Notes: generated from the letters alone by a model not told the origin. Numbered from the stretch's first letter, positions 35,620-47,420 are shown. The stretch: DNA of 64,000 nucleotides from Prostheceraeus crozeri (GCA_907163375.1 CAJQUW010007484.1:1-64000), one strand, 5' to 3'. Program-made: numbers and translations.

Positions 35620-35867
35620 GCTGCATTTCAGATTGGACGTAGTATTATATGTCTTTGGTTTATGCAGACAAATCCGATCTAACACTGTCAGAAATATAGA
35701 TATCATTGATGCTCTCCTTGAACATTGCTCTGGCATGGCTTTAGTATGTAAATCATACACTGTTGAAATAACATACGAAAAGCATGCAAATCGATACAAA
35801 AAAATTCCAAAAAATATTTTGGTATGCATCCTTTTCGTATGTGATTGGTGGCGAGCGATTTACAGTG
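35620..35867 (+). repeat. Right-end module of the TA-flanked family
   Basis: About 180-250 bp match 58330-58495 in the same orientation: 'ggcatggctttagtatgtaa', 'aataacatacgaaaagcatg' and the end 'gagcgatttacagtg'. No partner left end lies next to it and no TA follows, so it is an orphan end. Confidence 0.8.
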
Positions 35868-36939
35868 AAGACCAATGAATAAACAATTACAATAGCGATA
35901 GGTAACAGACTATTACCAGTACACCAATGAAAATGAAAGATAAAAACTGACGAAACATGCATGTTGTCAAGATAAATGCTCTTCAGAAGAAAATATATAT
36001 TGCGCACCCGAAGTAGCTTATCTATCTATCAAAACCTACGTTTACAAAAAAGTTCAATCACAAATTAATCGTCAAGTTAAATTTTAAGAAATCACTCGAT
36101 AAGTGATGGCAGCAAATTGTGGTAGCCATGCTATCATGATGAAATAGCTCCACTAGATGAAATGAATTTTTTTCAGCCTTTACATTTAAATGTCAAAGTA
36201 GGATGCTATATGCTCCTGCTTTAAATCTGCGAAGAAAAGTCTGGACCCGAAACGTTTAGTTAAAACTCGTTTATCCTTAAAATCAGGGTTTTGCAGAAGT
36301 TTATGGGGGTGTGTATCTTGAATGCGAGTGCAACTATTTCATCATAATCACTCGTTATTGCTTTATCTTCAATGCCTTACGTTCGAGTAAAAATGTAGTG
36401 GTCTACCTGTACGACATAACTCAGCATCTTGGCTGGTAATGACCGCCCATGTTTCTAGATTGACGGAAATAATGTTCTTAGGATAAAGAAATCGCTAATC
36501 CCACGACAATTTGTTCTCAAAAAGAAGATGGTGTACAAGTTTTTCAGTGCAGCAATCTTAGACGGCTCGCATGCTTGATCGTAGAGTTGTTGTCTCTTGG
36601 ATTCATCAAGTTGTGGCAGCAACCTTGACGTTTTGTCGCCGACGATGATTTTTCTTCCCGTGAGAATAGCATCTGAGTTTGACCATCTCCAAGGTTCCTT
36701 GAGGTCTATTATGATCTGGTAGACAAACGTCTTAAGACACGAAATACAGATTAATTTTCAAAGGAATTTATTTAAAATATTCTAAAATATCATCAAAGTT
36801 TCAACATGAGAATTTCGTACAATGGCAATATGATTTTATCCAGCAGAATTTACGCAGCAGGACATGAACCGTTTGCGTAGGGAAGGTACTTTTCGCCACA
36901 TTTACGCAGATTTATGCAGTGCGTACTGTTTTGAAAGTA

Positions 36940-37240
36940 GTGAGATAATGACACTCAAGAGTCAAGCTTACAATACCGAATTCGATTCTAATGCATGTAA
37001 GTCTAAGACATTTCATAAATAATCAACAAGTATTCAACCATCAACAATTATGCATTATGTAATTTTGAAATTAAGCATATTGTCAATCCGAAATAAAAAC
37101 ACATTATAGCCTAATTAATGAACGCAAAAATAGCTATGTTTGAGATATATAAGTCAACATGGTTGCACAAAAGCCATCGTTTGATTGAAATGATGTTAAT
37201 CAACTTTGTTTATTAAGTAGAACTAACCAAGAGTCCTGAT
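36940..37240 (-). repeat. Middle module R2, inverted copy
   Basis: Reverse complement of 16410-16770 and 57990-58330. Landmarks on this strand are 'attatgcattatgtaatttt' and 'atagctatgtttgagatata'. Confidence 0.82.
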
Positions 37241-37445
37241 AATGTTACCAGTCAAGTAGCAATGATGACATACAGCATAAAATTCACAATAAATCTAATC
37301 TATCTACGAGTAAATAACACACTATCAAAATGGTATAACTGAAAAAACTTATTTGATGAATATTTATGTATATATATATATTTATAAAACTTGTCTAAAT
37401 ATATATATATATATATTATATATAGAAGTCATAGTATGTATTCTA

Positions 37446-39930
37446 TATATAAAATCACAGAAGTCATGGAATTAAAATCATTAGCCATGAAGTCACAAAA
37501 TCAATTGTAAAGTCACTTGCAATGAAGATAGATAGCGGTTACAATCAATCAGAACAATAAATTACAAATCTAATAATATGTTGACGGAGCTTGCACTTTC
37601 ATTCATGAGAGTGTTAAAGTCAGACTTCTTAATTAAAATCGATTCCAGAAATCTAGGGTATTCAGTACATGCAACGATTTTGAAGTTCTCTTTCTTTGGC
37701 GAATGAATTTGCATGCTGATTTCTGTAGAGGTCGGATAAGCCTTCAAATGTTCATTGATTCTAGTAATAAAATGACGGATAGAGCTGCCCACGCAACACT
37801 TGTCGCAGTGATCACAGGTGTATTTGTACACAACATTGGCTTTAAATCGGGGAATACTCTATCCTTGTTGGAGAAAAGGTGCCAAGTGCATATTGTTTTC
37901 AGGGTTTTAAAAACCGGACGAATTTTGATGTTAGGCGGTAAAAGCTTATTGATATCTTTGACACGCGAAAGAAGAGATTCTGTTAACTCTCAGCAATGAA
38001 GGGAAAGCTCCAAGTAATAAATTTGTGTTCATCATCACTGGAGCGTTCAACATTGTTGGCTTGGTGTCTTGCCTCAACCTTTTCTCTTACATTGGCTATA
38101 GTCTTGTCTGAAAAACCATTTTTTCGAAAAAGAGCTTGAATGATTGAGACCGATTCTTGATAATTATCAGCATTCTAGTTCACTTTCAGGGCACGGTAAA
38201 AAAGAGAGCTCATAGCGCTTGGAAGCATAGGCAGAATTATGAATATAAATACAGTATTCATTTCTTTCACCATGCCAAGCGATATCGAAGGCATCTCCGC
38301 TTTTGGCAATTTTGGTGTCAAAACACAATGCTTTCATTGACTTCCTGCTCCATCGTGAATTTGATGTCACGATGAATAGAATTCAGGAAATCATGAAAAG
38401 CAGACACATTAGAATTTTTCTCAAAAATGCAAAAATGTCATCGACATAGCGTTTGTAGAACTCAGGCACAGAACCGCTGAAGTTTTTGATACGAGTTTCA
38501 GTCATGTCCATGGCGAAAGAAGCCATTGTTGGGGCAAAACACGATCCCATTGACATCCCATCTATCTGCACAAATAGTTTGTCATTGAATGAAAACAGGA
38601 TATTTGTGCAGGCTAATTTCAAGAGGTCACGAAGGGCTTGTTTGCTGACTGGAATTTGCTCATCACTAATAATAGAAATAACATGATCAGTCGTATCCTC
38701 TATCGGAATACTCGTGAAAAGATTTTTCACATCGAAACTAATAAGTTGTGTATGCTCTGAGCTTTCTTTTTTCAGGGAATCCACAAACTCAATAGAATCT
38801 TTGATCATAAACTCTTTTGGAATGAGTGGTTTTAAGACGTTGTCCAACCACTTAGCTAATTTGGATGGATACGAATTGATCATATTCAAAATCGGACGAT
38901 AAGGAGGATCATCCCTGTTTTTATGAATTTTGGGAAGACCGTAAAGTCTGGCCGGTTGTGAACCAACCGGATTAACAGCCTTGAAAACAGCATCAGAAAT
39001 CAAGCCCCCGGTCTTCATTTGAGTCAGTTTGCGAGTACATCTATTCTCTTCGAGGATGAACGGATCCTTTTTCGACCGGGCACAATACGAGTAAGGTTTG
39101 AAGCGATCGCTCTCACTGAGCAGAGTGGTCATTTTCTCCACATAAGAGCTGCGTTTATCTATGACAACTCCATTTCCTTTGTCAAACTTGCTTATGTATA
39201 AATGTTAATGCGCAGACAAATTTCGAAGTATCTTCAATTTGGATTTCCAATACTTGGGAATTCTATGACGTGAAAAGTAGGACTTGAAAGTACCTCGACA
39301 TTCGTGCTTCAAAGTATTCACTGTATCTTCAGTGAGAGAGGAATTATTCACAATCTGACAGAAGACAGCCTCAGCTTCAGCTTTCTCTTGGTCAATGGAA
39401 TTTTTTTCCTTGGCTACGACATAGAAAATCCAAGATTCATTATCTGAATTTCCTTATTTGTGAAGCTGTCTTCAGAAAGATTAATCACTGACAGGGAAGC
39501 TGAATGATCAGCAACTTCATCTCTTACATTATTTGAAGTCAAGGAGTTAAGCTTTTTCTGTTGAACCCCACGAATAGTTTTGCCTAGTTTTAGCAAATGG
39601 TGCCTCATGATGGTCTGATAGAGGATCCGTTCAGCCTCAGTAAATTCTGCAAAATGATCTGCAGTTTCTCCTCTTTTATATCACAATCACTTTTGGCTCG
39701 CTTTAACTCATCTTTCAGACCCATAGCTTGTGGCTTTCTAATAAGAGAGTTACAGTTTTGGAGATTTGTAGGAATCGAAAACTGTAGGAATTTTGGAACC
39801 AAATCAGAATCACTGAAAGACTGTAGAAACTCTACTCGGCATGTCGATCGTAGATGCTTTTTCCTCAACGAATTGAAGGTCTCCATCTTCTCATGATTCA
39901 CATTTAGCAAGGACTTTACCTTTTAATATG
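37446..39930 (-). mobile_element. Penelope-like element 2, nearly full length
   Basis: Minus-strand PLE with N-terminal region, reverse transcriptase and GIY-YIG nuclease in the expected order. Its 3' 980 bp (37446-38432) are repeated in inverted orientation at 40046-41021. TA-rich microsatellite (37370-37432) adjoins its 3' end. The 5' end lies near 39930 but is not sharply defined. Confidence 0.9.
37562..39910 (-). pseudogene. PLE 2 reverse transcriptase and GIY-YIG ORF
   Basis: The start MLNVNHEKMETFNSLRKKHL reads an N-terminal domain at 39605-39910. Frames between 39141 and 39600 are broken by stops and shifts, though FDKGNGVVID (typical PLE motif) is visible. The frame 38383-39141 is open and carries ARLYGLPKIHKNRDDPPYRP, LISFDVKNLFTSIPIE, QIDGMSMGSCFAPTMASFAM and FYKRYVDDIFAFL, so the palm aspartates are intact. 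A frame change near 38400 follows. The GIY-YIG part at 37562-37831 reads VYKYTCDHCDKCCVGSSIRH and FITRINEHLKAY, ending VNILLDL and stop. The nuclease glutamate lies in RFLESILI. Not functional as it stands. Confidence 0.9.
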
Positions 39931-40045
39931 CCATTGTACCGAGGCGTGACGGATTTAGTCCAAGTCCACCCGCCTTTCCGGCCGGTAAAGTGATTTTTGT
40001 CTCAACATCCATGTCGTCACTTCGCCATTGTCACACAATTTTTTT

Positions 40046-41021
40046 CATTTTTGAGAAAAATTCTTATGTGTCTGCTTTTCATGATTTCCTGAATTCTATT
40101 CATCGTGACATCAAATTCACGATGGAGCAGGAAGTCAATGAAAGCATTGTGTTTTGACACCAAAATTGCCAAAAGCGGAGATGCCTTCGATATCGCTTGG
40201 CATGGTGAAAGAAATGAATACTGTATTTATATTCATAATTCTGCCTATGCTTCCAAGCGCTATGAGCTCTCTTTTTTACCGTGCCCTGAAAGTGAACTAG
40301 AATGCTGATAATTATCAAGAATCGGTCTCAATCATTCAAGCTCTTTTTCGAAAAAATGGTTTTTCAGACAAGACTATAGCCAATGTAAGAGAAAAGGTTG
40401 AGGCAAGACACCAAGCCAACAATGTTGAACGCTCCAGTGATGATGAACACAAATTTATTACTTGGAGCTTTCCCTTCATTGCTGAGAGTTAACAGAATCT
40501 ACTTTCGCGTGTCAAAGATATCAATAAGCTTTTACCGCCTAACATCAAAATTCGTCCGGTTTTTAAAACCATGAAAACAAGTAACTTTTTCTCCAACAAC
40601 GATAGAGTATTGCCCGATTTAAAATCCAATGTTGTGTACAAATACACCTGTGATCACTGCGACAAGTGTTACGTGGGCAGCTCTATCCGTCATTTTATTA
40701 CTAGAATCAATGAACATTTGAAAGCTTATCCGACCTCTACAGAAATCAGCATGCAAATTCATTCGCCAAAGAAAGAGAACTTCAAAATCGTTGCATGTAC
40801 TGAATACCCTAGATTTCTGGAATCGATTTTAATTAAGAAGTCTGACTTTAACACTCTCATGAATGAAAGTGCAAGCTCCGTCAACATATTATTAGATTTG
40901 TAATTTATTGTTCTGATTGATTGTAACCGCTATCTATCTTCATTGCAAGTGACTTTACAATTGATTTTGTGACTTCATGGCTAATGATTTTAATTCCATG
41001 ACTTCTGTGATTTTATATTTA
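40046..41021 (+). pseudogene. Truncated PLE 2 copy, inverted
   Basis: Reverse complement of 37446-38432 at high identity; a 72-codon reading is identical in both arms. It encodes the end of the reverse transcriptase and a full GIY-YIG domain (SNVVYKYTCDHCDKCYVGSS and on, 40571-40903). It is head-to-head with the longer copy. One difference between the arms changes CCVGSS to CYVGSS. The reverse transcriptase blocks upstream are absent. Confidence 0.92.
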
Positions 41022-41043
41022 AGGACTCTCCCCCTACACACTT

Positions 41044-41103
41044 TGTTTAGTTTCACCTGATGAATGCAAAGAATTGCTGAAACATGTAGTGCCCACGTCA
41101 AAA
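41044..41103 (+). ncRNA. Hammerhead-ribozyme-like motif at PLE 2 tail
   Basis: Stem I inner strands 'cac' (41054-41056) and 'gtg' (41089-41091), with outer strands 'gttt' and 'aaac' across an internal loop. The consensus core CTGATGA is intact (41057-41063). Stem II is 'gcaa-agaa-ttgc' (41066-41077), then GAAA (41079-41082), palindrome 'acatgt' as stem III (41082-41087) and A at the expected cleavage position (41088). It lies about 150 bp beyond the stop codon of the truncated PLE. Of the motifs in this window this one best keeps the core. Confidence 0.65.
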
Positions 41104-41144
41104 CATTGTTTTTGATTCTAAGATTTTTTCTAGAATATATATAT

Positions 41145-41431
41145 ATAATTCTCTGCATACGAAAAAGACGCACGAATGAGGACGAATTTGCATCGGATGG
41201 CGTATACAACATGCCAGCAACTCGCATTCCATCGTAAAACAGCCAATCACAGATGTTATAGTTCGCATCACTTCATACCAGTCACATACGAAAGTATGTG
41301 AGATTTCCTATGAAAAACATTCCAGATCTCTGTAAACGTACGAGAATCTCGCATCAAATGTTGGTTTTAAATTGTATGTGACTTTGGTACATGTTTGTAT
41401 GTGATATGCGTAATCCGTATCCAGGGATTTA
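41145..41431 (-). repeat. Left-end module of the TA-flanked family, orphan copy
   Basis: Same orientation as 16085-16375 and inverted relative to 57489-57800. Starts near 'gacgcacgaatgaggacgaa' and ends 'ccagggatttacagta'. No right-end partner adjoins it. Confidence 0.85.
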
Positions 41432-41770
41432 CAGTATAGAAAATATGCTTATTCTCCATAGACAACAAGCAGAGTATGTACATTCGAATAGGCATGCAAG
41501 GGTAATACAACAATGTGGACATACAACAATAATGGAGAAAGGTACCAGAGGACCCACAAGATGGGGTGTATGACTGGCCCTCACATAATTATATACATGT
41601 TTGTTCACAAACCAGAAAGAAATTGTTCAAACACTAGAGAGTATGCGTGCTGCTGCGTAGCTACTCATAAAACTCAGAGAATTTCTTCTGCGAACGCATC
41701 TGATGCTTAGTTTTGGATAACATTTAGAGTAGAGAGTTTTTATCTAACGTGAGTAAGAGTGGTCAGGTTT

Positions 41771-44704
41771 CTAAAATGAGTCCATATTTTTTATTAGATA
41801 CGACTTTATATTCTTTTTGAATTCTCTAATTGATTTTGAGCTTTTTATTTCATTGGGGAGCAAATTCCATGTAAATGGTGTTTGAAAAGTGCTCATTTTT
41901 TGTTCTAATGATTTCTTACAAAACGGCAATTTGAAGCTATCGGATCGTCTAGTCGATGATTCTACATAGTTTTGATAGATCGATGGCAACGTGTTCTTTG
42001 TGTACTTAATTTTGTATGCTAGCACTAAAAGTTCATATTGATACATACTCGCAATATTCATATATTGCTCCCTCTCATAGAAATGAACTTCAAGTGATTG
42101 CTTTTTTTCGATGGATTATCTTAATCAAAGTTTTATGTATTCTTTGCAAACGACGATTCGAATTTTTGTTTCCACTACCATATACTATTAGGCAATGTTT
42201 TATCAGAAGGAGACAAAGTTGTTCGTGCATCATGCGAAGGACATCTAGTGGTAGAATATCTCTTAGCCGATAGAAAATGGGAATGAATGTTTTTAATTTG
42301 TTGACAACAGTCGCAATATGATCATCGAATTTGACATTATTGTCGAACTTTATTCCTAGTATTTTTGTATGTTCAACTTTCTTTAAGTTGGTGCCCTCAA
42401 TATGTATATTTTTGGACATTTCACAATCACTTTTGTGGCTCATGGGATTGAAGATGATGTATTCACATTTATCTATATTTAGTGTTAGTTTATTACTTTC
42501 CATCCACTTCAGGATGCTATTCAGTGAAAGTTGAGTTTTCTCTATTGCATCATTTAGAGTTTTGTCATTTACAACTAGGCTTATGTCATCCTTAAAGAGA
42601 CTGAGTTCGCCATGGTGGCTAATGTTTTTTATGTCATTTATATAAACCAAAAATAATAGAGGCCCCAACGCTGAGCCTTGTGGAACACCAGACTTAACGG
42701 TAAGCTCCTTCGATTTGACGTTGTTGATAAAAACAATGTGAGGTCTATTTTTTAGATATGATTGAAGCCATTCGTGCAAGAAGCCGCGGATACCTATTTT
42801 GTTTAACTTTTTCAACAATAACTCAGTGTTGACCGCATCGAAGGCTTTACTTATGTCCAAAAATTTAGTCCTACGATGTATTCATTCTTAGCTTTTGTCT
42901 TGTATATCTTGTCTGACATTTTCAAGAGAGCTAGACTGGCAGAATGATTTTTCCTAAATCCAAATTGGTTTTCATATAACAACATCTTATTTAAAAAGTC
43001 AAATATCCTCCTATGAATCAATTTTTCGAGAACTTTTGTTACATAACTCAGTAGACATATTGGTCGATAGTTGGATGGCGACTTCTTATCTCCTTTTTTG
43101 AAGATGGGTATAATAATTGATTTCTTTAGACAGCTAGGGTAGATGCCCGATTTAACTGATTCGTTCAATAGTTCACATAGATATGAGAAAACATTTTTGG
43201 AACATTGTTTGAAAATTCTCAGGGGAAGTTCATCATTTGTTGATTTACTATTGTGTACTTTGTTCATTACTTCGATCAATTCGATATGTGTGATGTCTTC
43301 AAACACAAGTGAAGTGGTGCTTTCCTGGCAGTAGTCATCCTTGTTGGAATTGCTGCTGCTATTTTTTAGTTTCTCAGTAACATTTACAAAGTGCTCGTTT
43401 AGTGCATCAGCCACATCAAAATGGTCATACACAATACCGGTATTTGTCTGTAATTACTGTCTGCCTCTTACGTGGTTTATGCGTTTCCATATTTCTTTGG
43501 TGTCATTTTTAATAGCTGAAAATATGTTACTATAATGATTCCTTTCGGCCGATCTAGTCATGTATTTGAATCTATTTGCAAAAGTTTTGTAATTTGTTTC
43601 ATCCTCCTGAAGCCTAGTAGTTTTCCATTTCCTGTATAATTGAATTTTCTTTGTGTGGAGTTTCTTTAAGTCATCTGACAACAAATCCTTCTCTCTAAAC
43701 ATTTTTCTAGAGATTTCCTGTAGTGGAAAAATTGTGTCGTGTAGGTTTATTATCTCATCTTGAAAGTTACTCATTTTATCTGATATTGAAGTGGAACGTC
43801 CTGATGCGTTAGTAAATAAATCTTCCGTTTTTTCTTTAAATAGTCTAATGCCTTTTTCAGTGTAGGATCTAATAAATGGTCGATCTCTAACTGTGTATTT
43901 CGTGTTTTATTATGAGATACTATTTTAGATCGATTTTATTATGAGATACTGGCTATACTGGTCCGTTACATCGGAAAGGAGGTTACCTGTATATATTTTA
44001 TTTTTCTTGTCACATATTGCTCGTTTGTGTATGAACATCTGGTCGATCACTGTTTTTGTGTCGCTTGTTTCTCGAGTTGCTGTACGTATTAATGGCGATA
44101 AATTGAAGCTTATCATTTGATCATAAAATTTACTAGCTGATTTGTCTAACTGCTTATTTATGTTCATATTAAAATCACCGGCGAATATTACTCTTTCAGG
44201 TCCACGCAAGCGCTTTAGATTATTCCCAATACTTTCAGCAAAGTTTGTTATGTCCAATGATGGGCTACGGTAAATGCAGATGATACAGTTTTCAGGATGC
44301 ATTTCAGTTTTAAAATATAACCACAAATCATCGCAGTTACATATTTTTCCAGATTCAACTCGTGTCATTTCAATGGTCGACAGTTTGGTGTAGGCCGCTA
44401 CGCCCCCACTTTTATTGTGAGACGATAACAAGTAGCTAAATTTGTAGCCTGGCAGTATATTAGTAAACATCTGAATGTTGGTCTGCCATATTTCGGAGAG
44501 CAAAATAACATCTATGTCTGTTTCCAGATTTGATAGTAGCACCGCTAATTCCCGATAATTGCGATTTAGGGAGCGGATATTCATGTGCAAGATTTTAATA
44601 TTATCTAAATTGTCATATTGTCTATCGAACAATGCATTGAAATCCTCAGTAAATAGGTCAGTATATTCAACATCTTTCAAATGGTTCAAATGTTGTTCAT
44701 GCAT
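41771..44704 (-). pseudogene. LINE ORF2: endonuclease and reverse transcriptase
   Basis: The endonuclease portion at 43925-44704 shows ILHMNIRSLNRNYREL, DVILLSEIWQT, CIICIYRSPS, FAGDFNMNIN and a final SDVTDQYSQYL in place of the usual SDH. The linker is at 43454-43774. The reverse transcriptase at 42851-43432 has KKSIIIPIFKKGDKKSPSNY then RPICLLSYVTKVLEKLI and FGFRKNHSAS. At 42090-42860 are MDISKAFDAVNTELL, GVPQGSALGPLLFLVYINDI and LFKDDISLVV, where the palm motif has K in the usual A position of FADD. The C-terminal part at 41771-42061 contains PFTWNLLPNEIKSSKSI. Breaks separate these pieces near 43925, 43440, 42855 and 42075. Confidence 0.9.
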
Positions 44705-44778
44705 TTAAGATTATATTTAATGCAAACTGAAGATTAGATTGTTGATGGCCAATGAGTTGCTACATCTCTTCAGCAGCA

Positions 44779-45697
44779 CTACCAATCGACATATATATCG
44801 TCCAATGCGCCTCTTGATTTCACTCGTATGTGCGGAGAGTTCTCATCTTTCCTAATGAACACAGATCCGTCCCTAGTCCACACAAATTTACAGTTAAATT
44901 TTGAGGCGAACTCTTTCGTCTCCCTAAGAAGTCGGTAGCGTGCCTCAGTCGAGTTTTCCCTCACAAAAATGCTCTTTGTGTGGAAGAGTTTGCGCTTTGA
45001 GAGAATAGCCTTCTTTATTAGAGGGCTTCGGAGAGTGCCTATCAGTGTCACTTTATCGGTGTTACCCTTGTCTCTGATCAACTTGATTTCCTCGATGTCG
45101 GTGGTTCCTTGTACTACGTCCGTCATGAGGACTGCGTTTACAGTTTTTTTCAGTTGCTCCTTGGGATCGCCTTCAGACATTGAAACATTGCTGATCACAA
45201 CATTTCGTGCCCTTTTCTCCTGCTCCAATTCGTCCACTCTTCCCGTGATGTTGCTTACTTCACCAGTCCATTATCGCACTTCGCTACGCAGCTTCTCGTT
45301 TTCCATCTCCAAACGGTTTCTTGCTTCCCTTTCTCTATCGAGTTCCTTTCTCATGTCGAAGATATCGCTCTATATGACTTCTACTTGTCTATCAAAGCCG
45401 TCTTTCAACACTTTCATGACGTCCTCCATGAATTGCTTCATGCACGAGAGCATGTTCTTCTCTCCACAGTCAGCTGATGCATTTTGTGCGCTCCTCTTGG
45501 TCATCCTTAGCTTTATTGTGTTCGTTGATCTGCACCTTTTCCCCACTTGTTCCTTTGCTGCTCTCTTTGATCTGCTGCACCAAAACCCTTGCCGCGTTCG
45601 CAGAGTTGTGTCTTCTCTTCTCTTCCTTTGTTGCTCTCCTTGATCTGCTGCGCAGTGTGGTCATGCATCTTACCAATGTCCTACCTTTTGTTTCCAC
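44779..45697 (-). pseudogene. LINE ORF1
   Basis: The frame at 44779-45237 reads MDELEQEKRARNVVISNVSM, VTLIGTLRSPLIKKAILSKR and FVRENSTEARYRLLRETKEF, the usual layout of LINE ORF1 proteins of this group (coiled-coil-like charged start, RRM-like middle 'RNVVISNV' and C-terminal domain). The frame at 45470-45697 is a Lys/Arg-rich piece from further upstream. The middle (45240-45465) is interrupted by stops. No zinc knuckle was seen. Confidence 0.65.
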
Positions 45698-45711
45698 ATC
45701 TTTTTTTTATT

Positions 45712-46115
45712 GAAATGGTCATAAATATAGTGTCTCCCCATTTACAATAAATTGGAAGCAAATGATGGATTTTATTAACACATTTTATCATTGTAGTTAT
45801 TTATGTATATTTATGTTAATTTCTTCTATTTGTGGCAACTTTGATTCTGAAGCATTGAAAACATTTACATAAATAGCAAACAATTATTTTAATTTCGAAA
45901 ATAATGCATGTTTTGCCCAAAACTTATGAAAATATTAAATGTCTGCGTTTTGTTTCGAAAAGGTCATAAATATAGTGTGTTACCATTTGACAAGAACGTC
46001 TTCATGTATAAAAAATTGCAAATGAATAATGTACTTTTCATATTTTTATCATAATGGCTGTTTATGGGTACTTATGTTAATCTCTTCTAATTGTGGTAAC
46101 TTTGATTCTGAGTGA
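45712..46115 (+). repeat. Tandem duplication, about 240-bp unit
   Basis: Positions 45712-45860 and 45955-46115 share 'ggtcataaatatagtg', 'ttatgttaat' and 'ggtaactttgattctga' in the same order. The units are diverged. They lie just upstream of the LINE and could be its 5' untranslated units or a pre-existing repeat. Confidence 0.7.
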
Positions 46116-46341
46116 GCCGCTCCGACCTTCAGGATATTTCCGATAAAACGAGCCTTTTCTGATCGAGCATTCTGCCCGATTTACATGTACAAGTTCATGT
46201 GGCCGTAATACGAGTACTGAATTTAATGCAATTTTAACAGTAGTGCAAGATTTATCACGAAATTAATGTAGTGCCACTGAAGGAAGTGTTGTAGAGATAT
46301 GACATTCGCTTGTGAAGTCGAGAAATCAGAGTTCTTATCAC

Positions 46342-46390
46342 CCCAAGAGACAAAGAAGGCCAGCACAAGCAAAAGCCACAGAGTGCTCAT
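46342..46390 (-). CDS. Possible signal-peptide exon
   Basis: The minus strand reads MSTLWLLLVLAFFVSWG, a classic signal peptide (short N-region, Leu-rich core), followed by a GTGATAAG splice donor at 46341. It lies on the same strand as the C-type lectin exon but downstream of it. It would therefore have to belong to a neighbouring gene copy or a rearranged one. Later exons are not visible; the LINE starts about 650 bp further on. Supported only by the hydrophobic pattern and donor. Confidence 0.3.
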
Positions 46391-46620
46391 TGTGTTGCAG
46401 CAACCACACAGCAAGCATATTCTCAGAGAAAAAGTGTGTTTGAGAAAAGATGTTGCAAACAGAAGGCAACATATTTCAAGGAAGCACTCATTACATTTTA
46501 ATTCGAATATTCTAACATGACAGCACTTAATAACAGTTTCATAGATTTGAATCAACTCCATGATTATTTGAGTATGCGAATATTTCAGATGGTGAACATC
46601 ATGAGATGAGGTATACATAC

Positions 46621-46897
46621 CTGTAGTTTGTAGACCTGTACATCCACTCGAAAGTCCCATCAGAAGTGCGTGCTATTCCAATCCACGCAGCACAGTGTAT
46701 TCGAGAGCCCTTCTTTCCACAGTTCGGATTCTTTTTAAATTGAGTCAATTCAGCAATAGCAGCTTCCTCATTTGGATCACCGATTGTGGCAATTGTTCCA
46801 CCAAGACTTTCACATTTAGTCACTGCCTCATTAAACGTTAAAAGTTCATTCACAAACTCGAATTTCGAGGTTCTGGCATTATTTTTCAAATCGGATG
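46621..46897 (-). CDS. C-type lectin domain exon
   Basis: The exon is bounded by an acceptor ('acatttgcag' ending at 46898) and a donor (CAG then GTATGTAT at 46620). It encodes FEFVNELLTFNEAVTKCESL then GGTIATIGDPNEEAAIAELT, and HCAAWIGIARTSDGTFEWMY ending RSTNYR. This is the first half of a C-type lectin-like fold: Cys in 'A..KCESLGGTIATI', the WIGI core, and the 'DGTFEWM' strand. The calcium and sugar binding half should lie on a following exon, which is not found. The role would be secreted or surface sugar recognition. It may be an orphan exon of a broken gene. Confidence 0.65.
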
Positions 46898-47209
46898 CTG
46901 CAAATGTAATTGAATTGCTATAATAATGCATTCGAAGCTCATCCTAAGTTATGAAAAACAGCCAATGTTTGTTTGTAAGCAGCTAGCTCATCGATTTTCA
47001 CAATTATAAATGCAACAATGAGATTTTTGAAGAATGGCTTCAGGGAAGGTCCGTCCACGCTTCAAAACAATGCAACCTTTAGCAGAAGATTAAAGAAAGT
47101 ATCGAAAAAGATATTGGAAATTATTGCAGAATAACTCAAGTCGAAATGAACAGTATAGAAATAAGGTATATGATTCAATATGCTAAATCAGTTCCTGTGA
47201 CCAACACAT

Positions 47210-47420
47210 TTCAGGAGGAATAGAGTCGCCAATGTAAATTTATTAAAACATGTAGAAATCGCGAGCGCTTTCGAGGCCTCTAGTCATGCGATACGGCCGA
47301 GTAAAAGTGACATCACAGTGAAATGCATACACAGTTAGATGCAATGAATAAAACTCAAGACACGGACGGACGGAAAGATAGCACAGAAGATATTGACTAT
47401 CAAGACTGCCAGGGCAACAA
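47210..47420 (-). repeat. Interspersed repeat, possible LTR-element remnant, copy 1
   Basis: About 200 bp match the reverse complement of 60893-61090 at high identity. Read on the minus strand it contains 'tcttgagttttattcattgc', then 'ctacatgttttaataaattt', then 'acattggcgac'. A run ending like this followed by TTGGCGAC resembles an LTR end plus primer-binding site, which is why an LTR fossil is suspected. No coding parts are seen. It is a small, broken remnant. Confidence 0.5.

Larger units (their letters stand above)
41760..45700 (-). mobile_element. LINE (non-LTR retrotransposon), nearly full length, decayed
   Basis: Minus-strand two-ORF LINE with ORF1, then an ORF2 containing an APE-type endonuclease and reverse transcriptase. 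The order and the 'SALGPLLFLVYINDI' block place it in the jockey/CR1-like group; the exact clade is not fixed. The whole is about 3.9 kb. The 3' end lies near 41760 and no poly(A) is evident. A tandem duplication abuts the 5' end at 45712. Confidence 0.88.

Noticed and set aside
38157-40318. Two identical 72-codon frames (38157-38375 and 40100-40318) that look like a conserved small gene
   Set aside because: They lie antisense to the PLE coding strand in the two inverted arms; identity comes from the recent duplication.
44969-45643. 224-codon plus-strand frame rich in Leu and Ser
   Set aside because: It is antisense to the LINE ORF1, which has recognisable motifs on the minus strand.
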